DNA from: Streptomyces spirodelae
Lineage (GTDB): Bacteria; Actinomycetota; Actinomycetes; Streptomycetales; Streptomycetaceae
Direction: 5' to 3'
DNA: 64,000 nucleotides
Assembly (NCBI RefSeq): GCF_017676385.1
Contig: NZ_JAFFZN010000031.1
Span: forward strand, 34,251-98,250
Shown here piece after piece: positions 1 through 7,909 of the stretch. How positions within the stretch are numbered: the stretch's first letter is position 1; every line of letters begins with the position of its first letter. The notes below the pieces were generated by a model. The model had not been told where the DNA came from and did not search any database. It was given only the letters and a program-made list of their open reading frames with translations. The translations under genes were made by a program, and so were the position numbers.

Positions 1-108
1 CAGATCCGCCACGGACACCAGCGTGTCGGGGGTGTCGCCGTCCGCCATGGTGTTGAGCAGCTCGACCGCCTGGTCGAGCGCACACCGGGTGTCGTGGTTG
101 ATCTGCAC
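1..108 (-). CDS. Partial CGNR/ABATE-type zinc-finger protein (N-terminus only)
   Basis: Only the first 36 codons are inside the window; the gene runs off the left edge. It starts at a GTG (position 108 on the minus strand) with an AGGAG ribosome-binding site six bases upstream. The N-terminus reads MQINHDTRCALDQAVELLN and continues into an acidic, threonine-rich stretch. From memory this resembles the start of actinobacterial proteins with an N-terminal ABATE domain and a C-terminal CGNR zinc finger, which are presumed regulators. The zinc finger itself is outside the window, so the family call is an inference from a short segment. Confidence 0.55.
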   Translation of the reverse strand, partial: MQINHDTRCALDQAVELLNTMADGDTPDTLVSVADL

Positions 109-222
109 GGGCCGCTCCTGCCGTGTCCGGGAACATCTCCGGCCTGATGCGGAAGCCTAGTCGCTGCCCGCCGATCGGGGGCCGGTCGTTTCCGGACGGT
201 GACGGATCGGTGGCCGAACGCA

Positions 223-264
223 GCGACGCCGCCGCCACGTGGAGTCACGCGGCGGCGGCGTCGC
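223..264 (-). terminator. Hairpin terminator downstream of ssgB
   Basis: Perfect 14-bp inverted repeat: GCGACGCCGCCGCC at 223-236 and its complement at 251-264, with a 14-nt loop. It lies about 90 bp beyond the ssgB stop on the minus strand. There is no T-run, which is usual for Streptomyces terminators. Confidence 0.65.
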
Positions 265-356
265 AGTGTGCCGTTACACGAAGTGGTGCCGTGGCACACG
301 GCTGCCGGGACCGTCGGCCGTCGCCCCGAGTCGGACGGCCGCGGTGACCGGCGGTC

Positions 357-770
357 TCAGCTCTCGGCGAGGATGTGCGAGAGCTCGGTGTCGAGGTCGA
401 AGTGGCGGTGCTCGGTACCGGGCGGCACGGCCGCGTCGGTCCGCTTGAGGAAGGATTCCAGTGCCCGCGCCGGGGCCTCGAGCAGGGCCTCGCCCTCCGG
501 GGAGCTGAGGGCGATGCATGCCACGGACTGGCCGTGGCTGCGGGACGGCCAGACTCGGACGTCCCCGGTGCCTGTGGGCCTGTGCAGGCCCTCGGCCAGG
601 AGATCGCGGGCGAAGACCCACTCCACGGTCTCCTCGGCACCGGTGTGGAAAGTGGCGTGCACGGCGTAGGGGTCCGCCGTGTCGTACCGCAGGCCCGCTG
701 GTACAGGCAGTGAGGACTCGCTCGAAACAACGAGGCGCAGGTGCAGCTCACAGCTCACCGTTGTGTTCAT
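357..770 (-). CDS. ssgB: SsgB, SsgA-like sporulation septum protein
   Basis: SsgB (137 aa) is a member of the SALP family. In Streptomyces it marks future sporulation septum sites and recruits FtsZ, together with SsgA. The protein begins MNTTVSCELHLRLVVSSESS and shows the typical SALP features: a beta-rich core with Pro/Tyr-rich turns and a central segment with VEWVFARDLL followed by GDVRVWPS. The ATG at 770 was chosen over upstream in-frame codons because it gives the expected family length and has a GAAAGG-like site 11-12 nt upstream. The gene is divergent from the small membrane-protein gene at 971, with about 200 bp between them. The closely similar SALP paralogues make the exact letter slightly uncertain, but sequence and neighbourhood favour SsgB. 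Confidence 0.93.
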   Translation of the reverse strand: MNTTVSCELHLRLVVSSESSLPVPAGLRYDTADPYAVHATFHTGAEETVEWVFARDLLAEGLHRPTGTGDVRVWPSRSHGQSVACIALSSPEGEALLEAPARALESFLKRTDAAVPPGTEHRHFDLDTELSHILAES

Positions 771-831
771 AAGCGCCAGGGCCTTTCGCTCAGTGTGCGC
801 TCGGGGATTCGCACGTCGGCGAAATCGACAT

Positions 832-855
832 GCCACCTACGCGCCGGTTGTAAAC
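832..855 (-). promoter_or_regulatory. Candidate stress-sigma (sigma-H type) promoter for ssgB
   Basis: On the minus strand, GTTTAC (855-850) and GGTGGC (837-832) are separated so that GTTT is followed by a 14-nt spacer. This resembles the GTTT-N14/16-GGGTAT pattern of the Streptomyces sigma-B/sigma-H family, known to drive ssgB in S. coelicolor. The -10 half is imperfect, so this is tentative. It would give a leader of about 55 nt. Confidence 0.3.
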
Positions 856-970
856 CCCTCTGACCGATTTGTACGGAATCGAATCCTTCGTACGGCTCTT
901 GTAGGTTTGAGGAGTGCGGCCATTCCAGTGAAACCGGTCCGACCGGAAGGCGTCGGGTACCTTGTCCCTC

Positions 971-1327
971 ATGACTGCGGAGAGTGACGCGATGCCGTGT
1001 GATATCCGGGAGGAGAAGCCTCTCGGCTCCCGTGCGCCGAAGTTCGTGCGGGCCTCCCGGCCACTGCACATGAGCTGGCGGGTCGGGATCTTCATCGTCG
1101 GCCTGGCGATCGTGACCGGTGGCGTGATCATGCTGCCCCTGCCGGGCCCGGGCTGGCTGGTGATCTTCGGTGGGATGGCCGTGTGGGCGACCGAGTTCGT
1201 CTGGGCACAGCACGTCCTGCGGTGGACCAAGCGCAAGTACCGGGAAGGCACCCAGTGGATGAAGGAGCGCCGGGCGGCACGCAAGGAGCGCAAGATCGCC
1301 CAGCGCGCCGGACAGCGGTCCCGCTGA
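971..1327 (+). CDS. TIGR02611-type small membrane protein (PGPGW motif)
   Basis: Protein of 118 aa with a polar N-terminus, two membrane segments (about residues 36-56 and 61-79) joined by a PLPGPGW turn at 57-62, and a strongly basic tail (RRAARKERKIAQRAGQRSR). The PGPGW hairpin is characteristic of a small actinobacterial membrane family of unknown function (TIGR02611/PGPGW). Both tails should be cytoplasmic by the positive-inside rule. The ATG at 971 is preferred; a TTG nine bases upstream and an ATG at 992 are in frame and cannot be excluded. It is divergent from ssgB and followed by a tRNA gene. Function is unknown. Confidence 0.85.
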   Translation: MTAESDAMPCDIREEKPLGSRAPKFVRASRPLHMSWRVGIFIVGLAIVTGGVIMLPLPGPGWLVIFGGMAVWATEFVWAQHVLRWTKRKYREGTQWMKERRAARKERKIAQRAGQRSR

Positions 1328-1373
1328 TGGTCATGAGCACCCGCTGACATGCGGTAATGTTGTGCGCGCCAGC

Positions 1374-1445
1374 GGGCGATTAGCTCAGTGGGAGAGCGCT
1401 TCGTTCACACCGAAGAGGTCACTGGTTCGAACCCAGTATCGCCCA
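1374..1445 (+). tRNA. tRNA-Val (CAC anticodon)
   Basis: A 72-nt cloverleaf. The acceptor stem GGGCGAT pairs with ATCGCCC. The D-arm contains AGCTCAGTGGGAGAGC, the anticodon stem CTTCG/CGAAG encloses loop TTCACAC (anticodon CAC, reading GTG), and the T-arm contains GGTTCGAACCC. Discriminator base is A; CCA is not encoded. An identical copy lies at 2035-2106. It is followed by a perfect hairpin at 1451-1493. Confidence 0.97.
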
Positions 1446-1450
1446 CACTG

Positions 1451-1493
1451 CGCACCGGGGCCCGGAAGCGACCAGCTTCCGGGCCCCGGTGCG
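1451..1493 (+). terminator. Terminator after first tRNA-Val
   Basis: Perfect 19-bp stem: CGCACCGGGGCCCGGAAGC at 1451-1469, a GACCA loop at 1470-1474, and the exact complement at 1475-1493. It begins 5 bp after the tRNA 3' end and ends 8 bp before the ribosome-binding site of the next gene. Confidence 0.85.
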
Positions 1494-1512
1494 TTGCCGG
1501 GAGGGGGAGCTC

Positions 1513-1983
1513 ATGGGCGCAGGCGGCGGCCGGAACCACTACACCTTCCGTACGGCATGGCAGGTCCTGGCTCCACCGACGCGCGTCTTCGCCGTACTGG
1601 AGCGTGCCGAGAGCTATCCCGAGTGGTGGCCCCAGGTGCGCCGCCTCGGCAGGACCGGCACCGAAACCGGAACCCTGCGCATCCGGTCCGTGCTGCCGTA
1701 CGAACTCTCCGTGGCGCTACGCCTGTCACGCCGCGACCCGGCGGCCGGGGTTCTCCAGATCGGTATGAGCGGCGACATGGACGGCTGGGCCCGCTGGACC
1801 ATACGCCCCACAGGCGCCGGAGCGGTCGCCCTCTTCGAGCAGGACGTGGAGGTCAACAAGCCACTGCTGCGGCTGCTCGCCATACCGGGCCGCCCCCTGT
1901 TCATCGCCAACCACAAGCTGATGATGCGCAGCGGACATCGCGGTCTGCGGGCCCTGCTGGAAAGGGGTTTGGATGAAGAGTGA
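1513..1983 (+). CDS. SRPBCC (polyketide cyclase/START-like) family protein
   Basis: Protein of 156 aa with the helix-grip layout of the SRPBCC superfamily: a first beta-strand (YTFRTAWQVLAPPTRVFAVL), the conserved aromatic motif YPEWWPQVRRL at about residues 36-46, alternating strands, and a long C-terminal helix (HKLMMRSGHRGLRALLERGL). Such proteins bind hydrophobic ligands in a cavity. The substrate cannot be read from the sequence. The ATG at 1513 has a strong GAGGGGGAG site just upstream; an upstream in-frame GTG at 1489 lies inside the terminator hairpin and is rejected. The gene is sandwiched between the two identical tRNA-Val genes. Confidence 0.85.
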   Translation: MGAGGGRNHYTFRTAWQVLAPPTRVFAVLERAESYPEWWPQVRRLGRTGTETGTLRIRSVLPYELSVALRLSRRDPAAGVLQIGMSGDMDGWARWTIRPTGAGAVALFEQDVEVNKPLLRLLAIPGRPLFIANHKLMMRSGHRGLRALLERGLDEE

Positions 1984-2034
1984 GACGCACTGTATTGTTC
2001 TGCCCGTGCCGCCGCACCGACGGCGGAACACCCG

Positions 2035-2106
2035 GGGCGATTAGCTCAGTGGGAGAGCGCTTCGTTCACACCGAAGAGGTCACTGGTTCGAACCCAGTAT
2101 CGCCCA
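2035..2106 (+). tRNA. tRNA-Val (CAC anticodon), second copy
   Basis: Identical over all 72 nt to the tRNA at 1374-1445, with anticodon CAC and no encoded CCA. The flanking DNA differs, so the similarity is confined to the mature tRNA plus one or two bases. It is followed 25 bp later by a hairpin with a T-run. Confidence 0.97.
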
Positions 2107-2130
2107 CCCCGTGTTCAGCTGAGAGCAACA

Positions 2131-2168
2131 GAGGCCGGACCGCCAGCAGGCGGGACGGCCTCTTTTCC
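2131..2168 (+). terminator. Terminator after second tRNA-Val, with T-run
   Basis: Outer stem GAGGCCG (2131-2137) pairs with CGGCCTC (2156-2162); an inner stem CCGCC/GGCGG surrounds an AGCA-type loop. TCTTTTCCGTTTCC follows, giving a U-rich tract that is rare in this GC-rich window. Confidence 0.85.
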
Positions 2169-2280
2169 GTTTCCCTGATTTCCGTGTGATCTCCGGTATT
2201 TCCGTGTCCCCGGGCGGCCGTTTGCGGCACCGATCCGTGGTCAGGAGTAGGAGGGGAGTGGCCGGGACACGGAGAGCGTG

Positions 2281-3198
2281 ATGCGAGTCGCCGCCGACGA
2301 CGATGAGATCCACTGGAGACGCGAACTGCCCGCGAGCAACACGGCAGCCACCTGGCGTGCCCGGCAGAAGCTGAGCACGGCCGCCCGCGCGATGCTGCGC
2401 GCCGCTGCCCTGGCGGCCCAGCGCAGCACCGGATTCCACGGGGCACGTGGCGAACACCGGGCCGACGCCTTCGCCGAACGCGTGCGCTACGCCGAAAGCG
2501 CGGAGGAGGGCGGCGCCGGCCGTCTGCTGAGCGCCCGCGTCCCACCGGAGGCTCAGCGCGGCAACCGGGAACTCGCCGTGCTGAGCCGCGCCCTGCGGGC
2601 GGCCGCCGACGCCGTCTGCCGCTACCGCGCCACCGGCGCCACCGAGCACTTCGACGCCGCTGTCGCCGACGGCTGCTGCGCAGAACTCACCGAATCCCTC
2701 TGCCAGTTGGTGCGCGGAACCGAAGGCGTGCGGATCACCCTCGGCTGGTCGCGGACGGCCGGAACGCCGCAGGGCTGCCCCCAGCGGCCGCTGCCCGTGG
2801 TCTTCACCCCCGGTGACCTGGCGGCGCTGGAGCTGGCCGGGCGGCACTACGAAAGCGCCGAGCCGTCCGTCCCGGTCCGGGTGACGGGCACCGTCGTACG
2901 GCTGCGCCGCGCGCGGACCGACGGCCCGGGATCGGTACGGCTGGACGTGCTCGCGGGCGCCGAGGTGACCCAGGTGCGGGCCCGGCTGGACGAGGAGGGC
3001 TACCGCCGCGCCGTCCACGCCCACCTGGCTGGACTGCCGCTGCGGATCGCGGGGCTGCTGGAGAGCAGAGGCGGCTTCCGGCGGCTCAGCGGCTGTCACG
3101 ACATCGCGCCCGTCCCGGTGCCGGACCAGGCCAGGGAGCGGCTGCTGAAGCGGCTGCACAACGGCCTCGACGACTTCGAGCGGGGCATGCACGGATGA
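2281..3198 (+). CDS. Conserved hypothetical protein, possible OB-like C-terminal domain
   Basis: I do not recognise this 305-aa protein. The N-terminal third is helical and basic (WRARQKLSTAARAMLRAAAL), the middle has an alanine-rich helical block with a CC pair (DGCCAEL), and the C-terminal 120 residues look beta-rich (PVRVTGTVVRLRRAR, then HLAGLPLRIAGLLESRGGF), resembling an OB-like barrel. It has no signal peptide or membrane segment, so it is probably cytoplasmic. The ATG at 2281 has GGAG six bases upstream; a GTG directly before it (2278) is an alternative. It lies between the tRNA terminator and thrS on the same strand. Confidence 0.75.
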   Translation: MRVAADDDEIHWRRELPASNTAATWRARQKLSTAARAMLRAAALAAQRSTGFHGARGEHRADAFAERVRYAESAEEGGAGRLLSARVPPEAQRGNRELAVLSRALRAAADAVCRYRATGATEHFDAAVADGCCAELTESLCQLVRGTEGVRITLGWSRTAGTPQGCPQRPLPVVFTPGDLAALELAGRHYESAEPSVPVRVTGTVVRLRRARTDGPGSVRLDVLAGAEVTQVRARLDEEGYRRAVHAHLAGLPLRIAGLLESRGGFRRLSGCHDIAPVPVPDQARERLLKRLHNGLDDFERGMHG

Positions 3199-3381
3199 AC
3201 GGGGTCGGCCGGAGCCACGCGCCCACCCGCGCCCTCGCCCCGGGCGGCCGGTCGCGTCCTGGGCGCCGTTACCGTTTCGCGGTCGGGCTGCTCGGCTCGG
3301 TACGATTCGACGGCGCGGCGTATGCCCGCGCTCACGGCGTGGCGACGGCCACGCGTCCCAGGTGAGAGTCAGGAGAGACCG

Positions 3382-5364
3382 GTGTCAGATGTCCGTGTGA
3401 CCATCCAACGCGATTCCGAGCGGGAAGAGCGCGTGGTGACGACGGGCACTACGGCCGCTGCGCTCTTCGAGGGCGAGCGCTCCGTCGTGGCCGCACGCGT
3501 CGGCGGCGAGCTGAAGGACCTCACCCACCCGCTGGCCGACGGCGACGAGGTCGAGCCCGTCGAGGTCACCAGCGACGACGGTCTGAACATCCTGCGCCAC
3601 TCCACCGCGCACGTCCTGGCCCAGGCGGTCCAGGAGCTCTTCCCCGAGGCCAAGCTCGGCATCGGCCCGCCCGTCAAGGACGGCTTCTACTACGACTTCG
3701 ACGTCGCGGAGCCCTTCACACCGGACGATCTCAAGCGCATCGAGAAGAAGATGCAGCAGATCCAGAAGCAGGGGCAGCGCTTCTCCCGCCGCGTCACCAC
3801 CGACGAGGCGGCCCGCGAGGAGCTGGCGGACGAGCCGTACAAGCTGGAGCTGATCGGCCTCAAGGGCAACGCGGCAGGCGCCGCCGAGGGCGCCTCCGCC
3901 GAGGTCGGCTCCGGTGAGCTGACGATCTACGACAACCTCGACGCCAAGAGCGGCGAGCTGTGCTGGAAGGACCTGTGCCGGGGCCCGCACCTGCCCTCCA
4001 CCCGGCTGATCCCCGCCTTCAAGCTGATGCGGTCGGCCGCCGCGTACTGGCGCGGCAGCGAGAAGAACCCGCAGCTCCAGCGGATCTACGGCACCGCGTG
4101 GCCCAGCAAGGACGAGCTCAAGCAGTACCTGGAGTTCCTGGCCGAGGCCGAGAAGCGCGACCACCGCAAGCTGGGCACCGAGCTGGACCTCTTCTCCATC
4201 CCCGAGGAGCTGGGCAGCGGACTTGCCGTCTTCCACCCCAAGGGCGGGGTCGTCCGCAAGGTGATGGAGGACTACTCGCGCCGGCGGCACGAGGAGTCCG
4301 GGTACGAGTTCGTCAATACGCCGCACATCACCAAGGAGCGGCTCTTCGAGATCTCCGGACACCTGCCGCACTACGCGGACGGCATGTTCCCGCCGCTGGA
4401 GTTCGACGAGCAGAACTACCGCCTCAAGGCGATGAACTGCCCGATGCACAACCTGATCTTCCGGGCGCGAGGACGCTCCTACCGGGAACTGCCGATGCGG
4501 CTGTTCGAGTTCGGCACCGTCTACCGGTACGAGAAGTCCGGCGTCGTCCATGGGCTCACCCGCGCCCGCGGCTTCACCCAGGACGACTCGCACATCTACT
4601 GCACCAAGGAGCAGATGCCGGACGAGCTGGACAACCTGCTCACCTTCGTCCTCAACCTGCTCCGCGACTACGGCCTGTCCGACTTCTATCTGGAGCTGTC
4701 GACCCGCGACCCCGAGTCGGACAAGTTCCTGGGCACCGACGAGGAGTGGGAAGAGGCCACCGAGGCGCTGCGGCAGGCAGCGGGCAAGCAGGGCCTGGAG
4801 CTGGTCATGGACCCCGGCGGTGCCGCCTTCTACGGGCCGAAGATCTCCGTGCAGGCCCGCGACGCCATCGGCCGTACCTGGCAGATGTCCACCATCCAGG
4901 TCGACTTCCAGCAGCCCGCCCGCTTCGAGCTGGAGTACACCGCGGCCGACGGCTCCCGCCAGCAGCCGGTGATGATCCACCGCGCGCTGTTCGGCTCCAT
5001 CGAGCGGTTCTTCGCCGTCCTGCTGGAGCACTACGCGGGCGCCTTCCCCGCGTGGCTGGCGCCGGTGCAGGCGGTCGGCATCCCGATCGGCGACGACCAT
5101 GTGCCGTATCTGACGGAGTTCGCCGCCGCGGCGAAGGCCAAGGGGCTGCGGATGGAGGTGGACTCGTCGTCGGACCGGATGCAGAAGAAGATCAGGAACG
5201 CCCAGAAAGCCAAGGTGCCGTTCATGGTCATCGCGGGTGACGAGGACATCGCCAGCGGCGCCGTCTCCTTCCGGTACCGGGACGGCTCGCAGAAGAACGG
5301 CATTCCGCGCGACCAGGCCCTGGCCGAGATCGCCGACGCGGTGGAGCGCCGTATCCAGGTGTGA
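3382..5364 (+). CDS. thrS: Threonine-tRNA ligase
   Basis: Charges tRNA-Thr with threonine using ATP in the cytoplasm. The 660-aa protein has the full bacterial layout: N-terminal TGS domain, editing domain with HSTAHVLAQAVQ (the HxxxH-type editing motif), class II catalytic core, and C-terminal anticodon-binding domain. Zinc ligands are visible as C353 in MNCPMHN, H404 in DDSH and H533 in MIHRALFGS. The GTG at 3382 was chosen because AGGAGAGA lies just upstream and the product starts MSDVRVTIQRDSEREER, as in S. coelicolor. A longer in-frame extension to 3322 lacks a ribosome-binding site. It is followed by a terminator and the HIT gene, the same pairing as in M. tuberculosis. Confidence 0.98.
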   Translation: MSDVRVTIQRDSEREERVVTTGTTAAALFEGERSVVAARVGGELKDLTHPLADGDEVEPVEVTSDDGLNILRHSTAHVLAQAVQELFPEAKLGIGPPVKDGFYYDFDVAEPFTPDDLKRIEKKMQQIQKQGQRFSRRVTTDEAAREELADEPYKLELIGLKGNAAGAAEGASAEVGSGELTIYDNLDAKSGELCWKDLCRGPHLPSTRLIPAFKLMRSAAAYWRGSEKNPQLQRIYGTAWPSKDELKQYLEFLAEAEKRDHRKLGTELDLFSIPEELGSGLAVFHPKGGVVRKVMEDYSRRRHEESGYEFVNTPHITKERLFEISGHLPHYADGMFPPLEFDEQNYRLKAMNCPMHNLIFRARGRSYRELPMRLFEFGTVYRYEKSGVVHGLTRARGFTQDDSHIYCTKEQMPDELDNLLTFVLNLLRDYGLSDFYLELSTRDPESDKFLGTDEEWEEATEALRQAAGKQGLELVMDPGGAAFYGPKISVQARDAIGRTWQMSTIQVDFQQPARFELEYTAADGSRQQPVMIHRALFGSIERFFAVLLEHYAGAFPAWLAPVQAVGIPIGDDHVPYLTEFAAAAKAKGLRMEVDSSSDRMQKKIRNAQKAKVPFMVIAGDEDIASGAVSFRYRDGSQKNGIPRDQALAEIADAVERRIQV

Positions 5365-5384
5365 GCACACGGTCACAGGCGAGC

Positions 5385-5415
5385 GAGGGGCGGTCCCGGT
5401 GCGGGGCCGCCCCTC
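5385..5415 (+). terminator. Hairpin terminator after thrS
   Basis: GAGGGGCGG at 5385-5393 pairs with CCGCCCCTC at 5407-5415. The stem can extend inward through TCCCG/CGGGG to a very small loop. It sits 20 bp after the thrS stop and 38 bp before the next start, so termination is probably partial or the next gene has its own promoter within the gap. Confidence 0.65.
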
Positions 5416-5453
5416 CTCGTCCCCGAAGCCGTCCGGCGCATAAGCTGGCGGAC

Positions 5454-5993
5454 ATGACGAGTGAGCCGGAGCAGCAGATCGGAGTGGGGACGCCGGACGC
5501 GTTCCAGCGTCTGTGGACGCCCCACCGGATGGCGTACATCCAGGGCGAGAACAAGCCGACCGGTCCCGGTGCCGACGAGGGCTGCCCGTTCTGCGCCATC
5601 CCGGAGAAGTCCGACGAGGACGGGCTGATCGTCTCCCGGGGTGAGCACGTCTACGCCGTGCTCAACCTGTACCCCTACGCCGGGGGGCACCTGCTGATCG
5701 TCCCCTTCCGGCACATCGCGGACTACACCGAGACCGACGAGGGCGAGACCGCCGAGATGGCGGCGTACACCAAGCGGGCGATGACGGTGCTGCGCCGCGT
5801 CTCAGGAGCGCACGGCTTCAATCTCGGCATGAACCAAGGCGCGGTCGCGGGCGCCGGTATCGCCGCGCATCTGCACCAGCACGTGGTGCCGCGCTGGGGC
5901 GGGGACAGCAACTTCATGCCCGTCGTCGGCCACACCCGGGTGCTGCCCCAGCTGCTGGCGGACACCCGGGCGATGCTGGCCGAGGCGTGGTGA
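5454..5993 (+). CDS. HIT-family protein, probable Ap4A phosphorylase/hydrolase
   Basis: Protein of 179 aa with a histidine-triad active site HLHQHVVP (H139, H141, H143) and the preceding strand-helix FNLGMNQGAVAGAGIAAHLH. HIT enzymes attack nucleotide alpha-phosphates through the central histidine of HxHxH. The M. tuberculosis orthologue in the same position (Rv2613c, between thrS and pgsA1) is an Ap4A phosphorylase, so removal of the diadenosine tetraphosphate made as a by-product of aminoacyl-tRNA synthetases is a reasonable role beside thrS. CPFCAI near residue 44 adds a CxxC pair of a kind seen in some HIT proteins. The ATG at 5454 gives the family length. It converges on the next gene with only 18 bp between stops. 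Confidence 0.9.
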   Translation: MTSEPEQQIGVGTPDAFQRLWTPHRMAYIQGENKPTGPGADEGCPFCAIPEKSDEDGLIVSRGEHVYAVLNLYPYAGGHLLIVPFRHIADYTETDEGETAEMAAYTKRAMTVLRRVSGAHGFNLGMNQGAVAGAGIAAHLHQHVVPRWGGDSNFMPVVGHTRVLPQLLADTRAMLAEAW

Positions 5994-6011
5994 CCCCTCC
6001 AGCGTGACCCC

Positions 6012-7685
6012 TCACGCGTCGTAGACGTCCGCCTTGAACGGCTTGGCGTCCTGGACCGCGGCGCTGAGGTTGAGCGAGCGGCTGCCGAACTTCTCGACGT
6101 TGCAGCCGTTCTCCTCCAGCACCTTGATGGCCGCCGCGTGCACCACCCGCAGCACCGGGGTCGCCGCGCGCATCGCGTCGTCGGCCATGAACCGGTGGCG
6201 CCAGGGCTTCTTGGCCCAGGCGTGCCGCAGGCCGAAGGGCTCGGGCAGGCTGAGCTTGCCGCCGAGAAAGTCCAGCACCGGAGGGAACCAGGTCAGCGGG
6301 GCGCGCGCGGCGAGGCGTACGACCTCCTTGGTCTCCACCAGCGGCAGCTTGACCGTGCGCGTCTCCCAGAACTTGACACTCTTGGCGACCTCCTTGGTCT
6401 TGGCCTTCGGACCGCTGGTGAACAGGCCGTCGACCGGGCCGAGGGCGTGGCCGGTGACCTCGATGCGCAGCGTGTGGTGCAGCACGGTGACGCTGATCAG
6501 CAGGCTGATCACCAACTGGCCGTCCCAGAGCACGAACTGGACGCCCAGATAGTGCCGGTTGCCGGCGCCGAACTGCTGCTCGTTGCAGATGCGCTGTATC
6601 TCGAAGTCCTTGATGCGGTAGCCCTCGACCTCCTGGCCGTCCGGGCGCTTGACCTCCTTGGCGCCCTCCGCGATGGGAGAGACGATCCAGTGCCGTATCG
6701 AGGGGGTGGGGAAGCCGCCGGTGTGCAGGGGGCCGCGCTCCAGCATGCGGAGCTGGTCGTGGATGGCACGGATGACGTCCCAGCTGCGGAACGGGTGGAT
6801 GTCCTCGCCCTCGCGTGCGGGGGACAGCTCCTCGGCGAGCTGCCAGCTTCCCCAGCGGGTGCCCATGCCGAGTATCCCCTTGGGCCCTGCGTAGTAGATG
6901 AGGTTGCTGGCCTGTTCGGCGGCGACCTTGGCCAGGCCGAGCCGGATGCGTTCGGCGCCCGCGTCGCCCGGGTCCTGGGGCACCGCCTCGGGGATCTTGG
7001 CGCCGACCCCCGCGCCGCCCAGCAGGCTCTCCCAACGTCCGCGCAGGTCCTTGGCGTACCGCTCGCAGATCTGTTTGGCCCACACTCCGCCGATGATCGG
7101 CGCGACCAGCATGGCCCTCAGGTACATCCCCCAGAAGCCGCTGACCGGGAGTTTGATCGCGAAGAGGACGACCAGCGCGCCGACGGCGACCAGCACCACC
7201 ATGCCGATGGCCCCGGCGCGTTTGTCCTTCGACCCGGCGATCATACGGCGCAGTTGGAAGGCGAGCAGCCACAGCAGCACGCCGGGCAGGAACAGCAGGC
7301 CGAACAGCGTCATCACCAAGGTCAGCCGCGCGTCGCGCTGTTTGCGTACCCGGGTGGCGGCCAGGCAGTGCTCGACCACGGTCTGCGGCTCGATACCGAA
7401 GGACTGGATGAGCGGCTTGCGTGCACCACCGAGCAGCCGGGTCTGTACGGCCCGGGAGAACGCCTCACCGAGGTTGGGTTCGAACAGCGAGAGCCGCGGC
7501 TTCTTGAAGCTCGCCTCGGGGTTGGCCGCGATGAGCTTCTCGACCTCGTCGTCACGGTAGGCGGCGGAGGCCAGCGCCTGCGTCGCCGCCGTCTGGCCGC
7601 CCGACCCGGAGATGGGTACCTGGGCACCTGGTGTGAACTCCGCCGCCACGTCCGGATGGCTGCTGAGATCGTCGAATCCGGCCAC
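6012..7685 (-). CDS. Large membrane protein of unknown function
   Basis: Protein of 557 aa. After a polar N-terminus of about 120 residues there are hydrophobic segments near residues 123-145 (LVMTLFGLLFLPGVLLWLLA), 162-178 (IGMVVLVAVGALVVLFA), 184-203 (FWGMYLRAMLVAPIIGGVW) and a weaker one near 405-420 (VISLLISVTVLHHTL). The rest is soluble and rich in charged residues. I do not recognise an enzyme motif. The GTG at 7685 (product starts MAGFDDLSSHPDVAAEF) has GGAGTGGGG upstream and is preferred over a GTG at 7757. A membrane protein stands at the same place in S. coelicolor from memory, so it is conserved in the genus. It is transcribed towards the HIT gene. Confidence 0.8.
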   Translation of the reverse strand: MAGFDDLSSHPDVAAEFTPGAQVPISGSGGQTAATQALASAAYRDDEVEKLIAANPEASFKKPRLSLFEPNLGEAFSRAVQTRLLGGARKPLIQSFGIEPQTVVEHCLAATRVRKQRDARLTLVMTLFGLLFLPGVLLWLLAFQLRRMIAGSKDKRAGAIGMVVLVAVGALVVLFAIKLPVSGFWGMYLRAMLVAPIIGGVWAKQICERYAKDLRGRWESLLGGAGVGAKIPEAVPQDPGDAGAERIRLGLAKVAAEQASNLIYYAGPKGILGMGTRWGSWQLAEELSPAREGEDIHPFRSWDVIRAIHDQLRMLERGPLHTGGFPTPSIRHWIVSPIAEGAKEVKRPDGQEVEGYRIKDFEIQRICNEQQFGAGNRHYLGVQFVLWDGQLVISLLISVTVLHHTLRIEVTGHALGPVDGLFTSGPKAKTKEVAKSVKFWETRTVKLPLVETKEVVRLAARAPLTWFPPVLDFLGGKLSLPEPFGLRHAWAKKPWRHRFMADDAMRAATPVLRVVHAAAIKVLEENGCNVEKFGSRSLNLSAAVQDAKPFKADVYDA

Positions 7686-7837
7686 TGGGCCCCCACTCCG
7701 CCGTGTTGCTCTGGCCGACCACGACAGACGGCTTCCCAACTGCCGTGGTCCGCACACATCTTGCCTCAGGGGAGGGGATGCGTCTGCCCCTGTCCGTCGC
7801 CCCCCCGTCTGCGGAGGCGTTGTGGTTGTGGGGGCAC

Positions 7838-7889
7838 CTCCCGGACGGAGTCCGGGGGGAGCAGTTCCCCGCGCCCCTTACGGGGGCGC
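7838..7889. repeat. Composite intergenic hairpin repeat (CGCAGTTCCCCGCGCCCC type)
   Basis: Two adjacent inverted repeats in the 224-bp gap after the EF-G-like gene. The first is CTCCCGGAC/GTCCGG..GGGAG at about 7838-7861. The second is GCAGTTCCCCGCGCCCC at 7861-7877 followed by its partial complement, forming a GCGCCCC/GGGGCGC stem (7871-7877 and 7883-7889). The same GGGGCGCGGGGAACTG sequence recurs at 26053 and 32729. It probably ends the EF-G-like transcript on the minus strand; a wider role is unknown. Confidence 0.75.
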
Positions 7890-7909
7890 AGCTCCCATGC
7901 GGGGCACGC

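Noticed and set aside
245..751. Long open frames opposite or overlapping ssgB.
   Set aside because: Translations are low-complexity Arg/Pro/Ser, typical of shadow frames in GC-rich DNA; the ssgB frame has clear homology.
3195..3365. A 56-codon reading frame coupled (ATGA) to the stop of the upstream gene and ending just before thrS.
   Set aside because: Arginine-rich translation with no family resemblance and no conserved features; probably leader DNA of thrS. Ribosome profiling would decide.
3241..3381. T-box leader upstream of thrS.
   Set aside because: No AGGGUGGNACCGCG T-box sequence or specifier-loop structure is visible.
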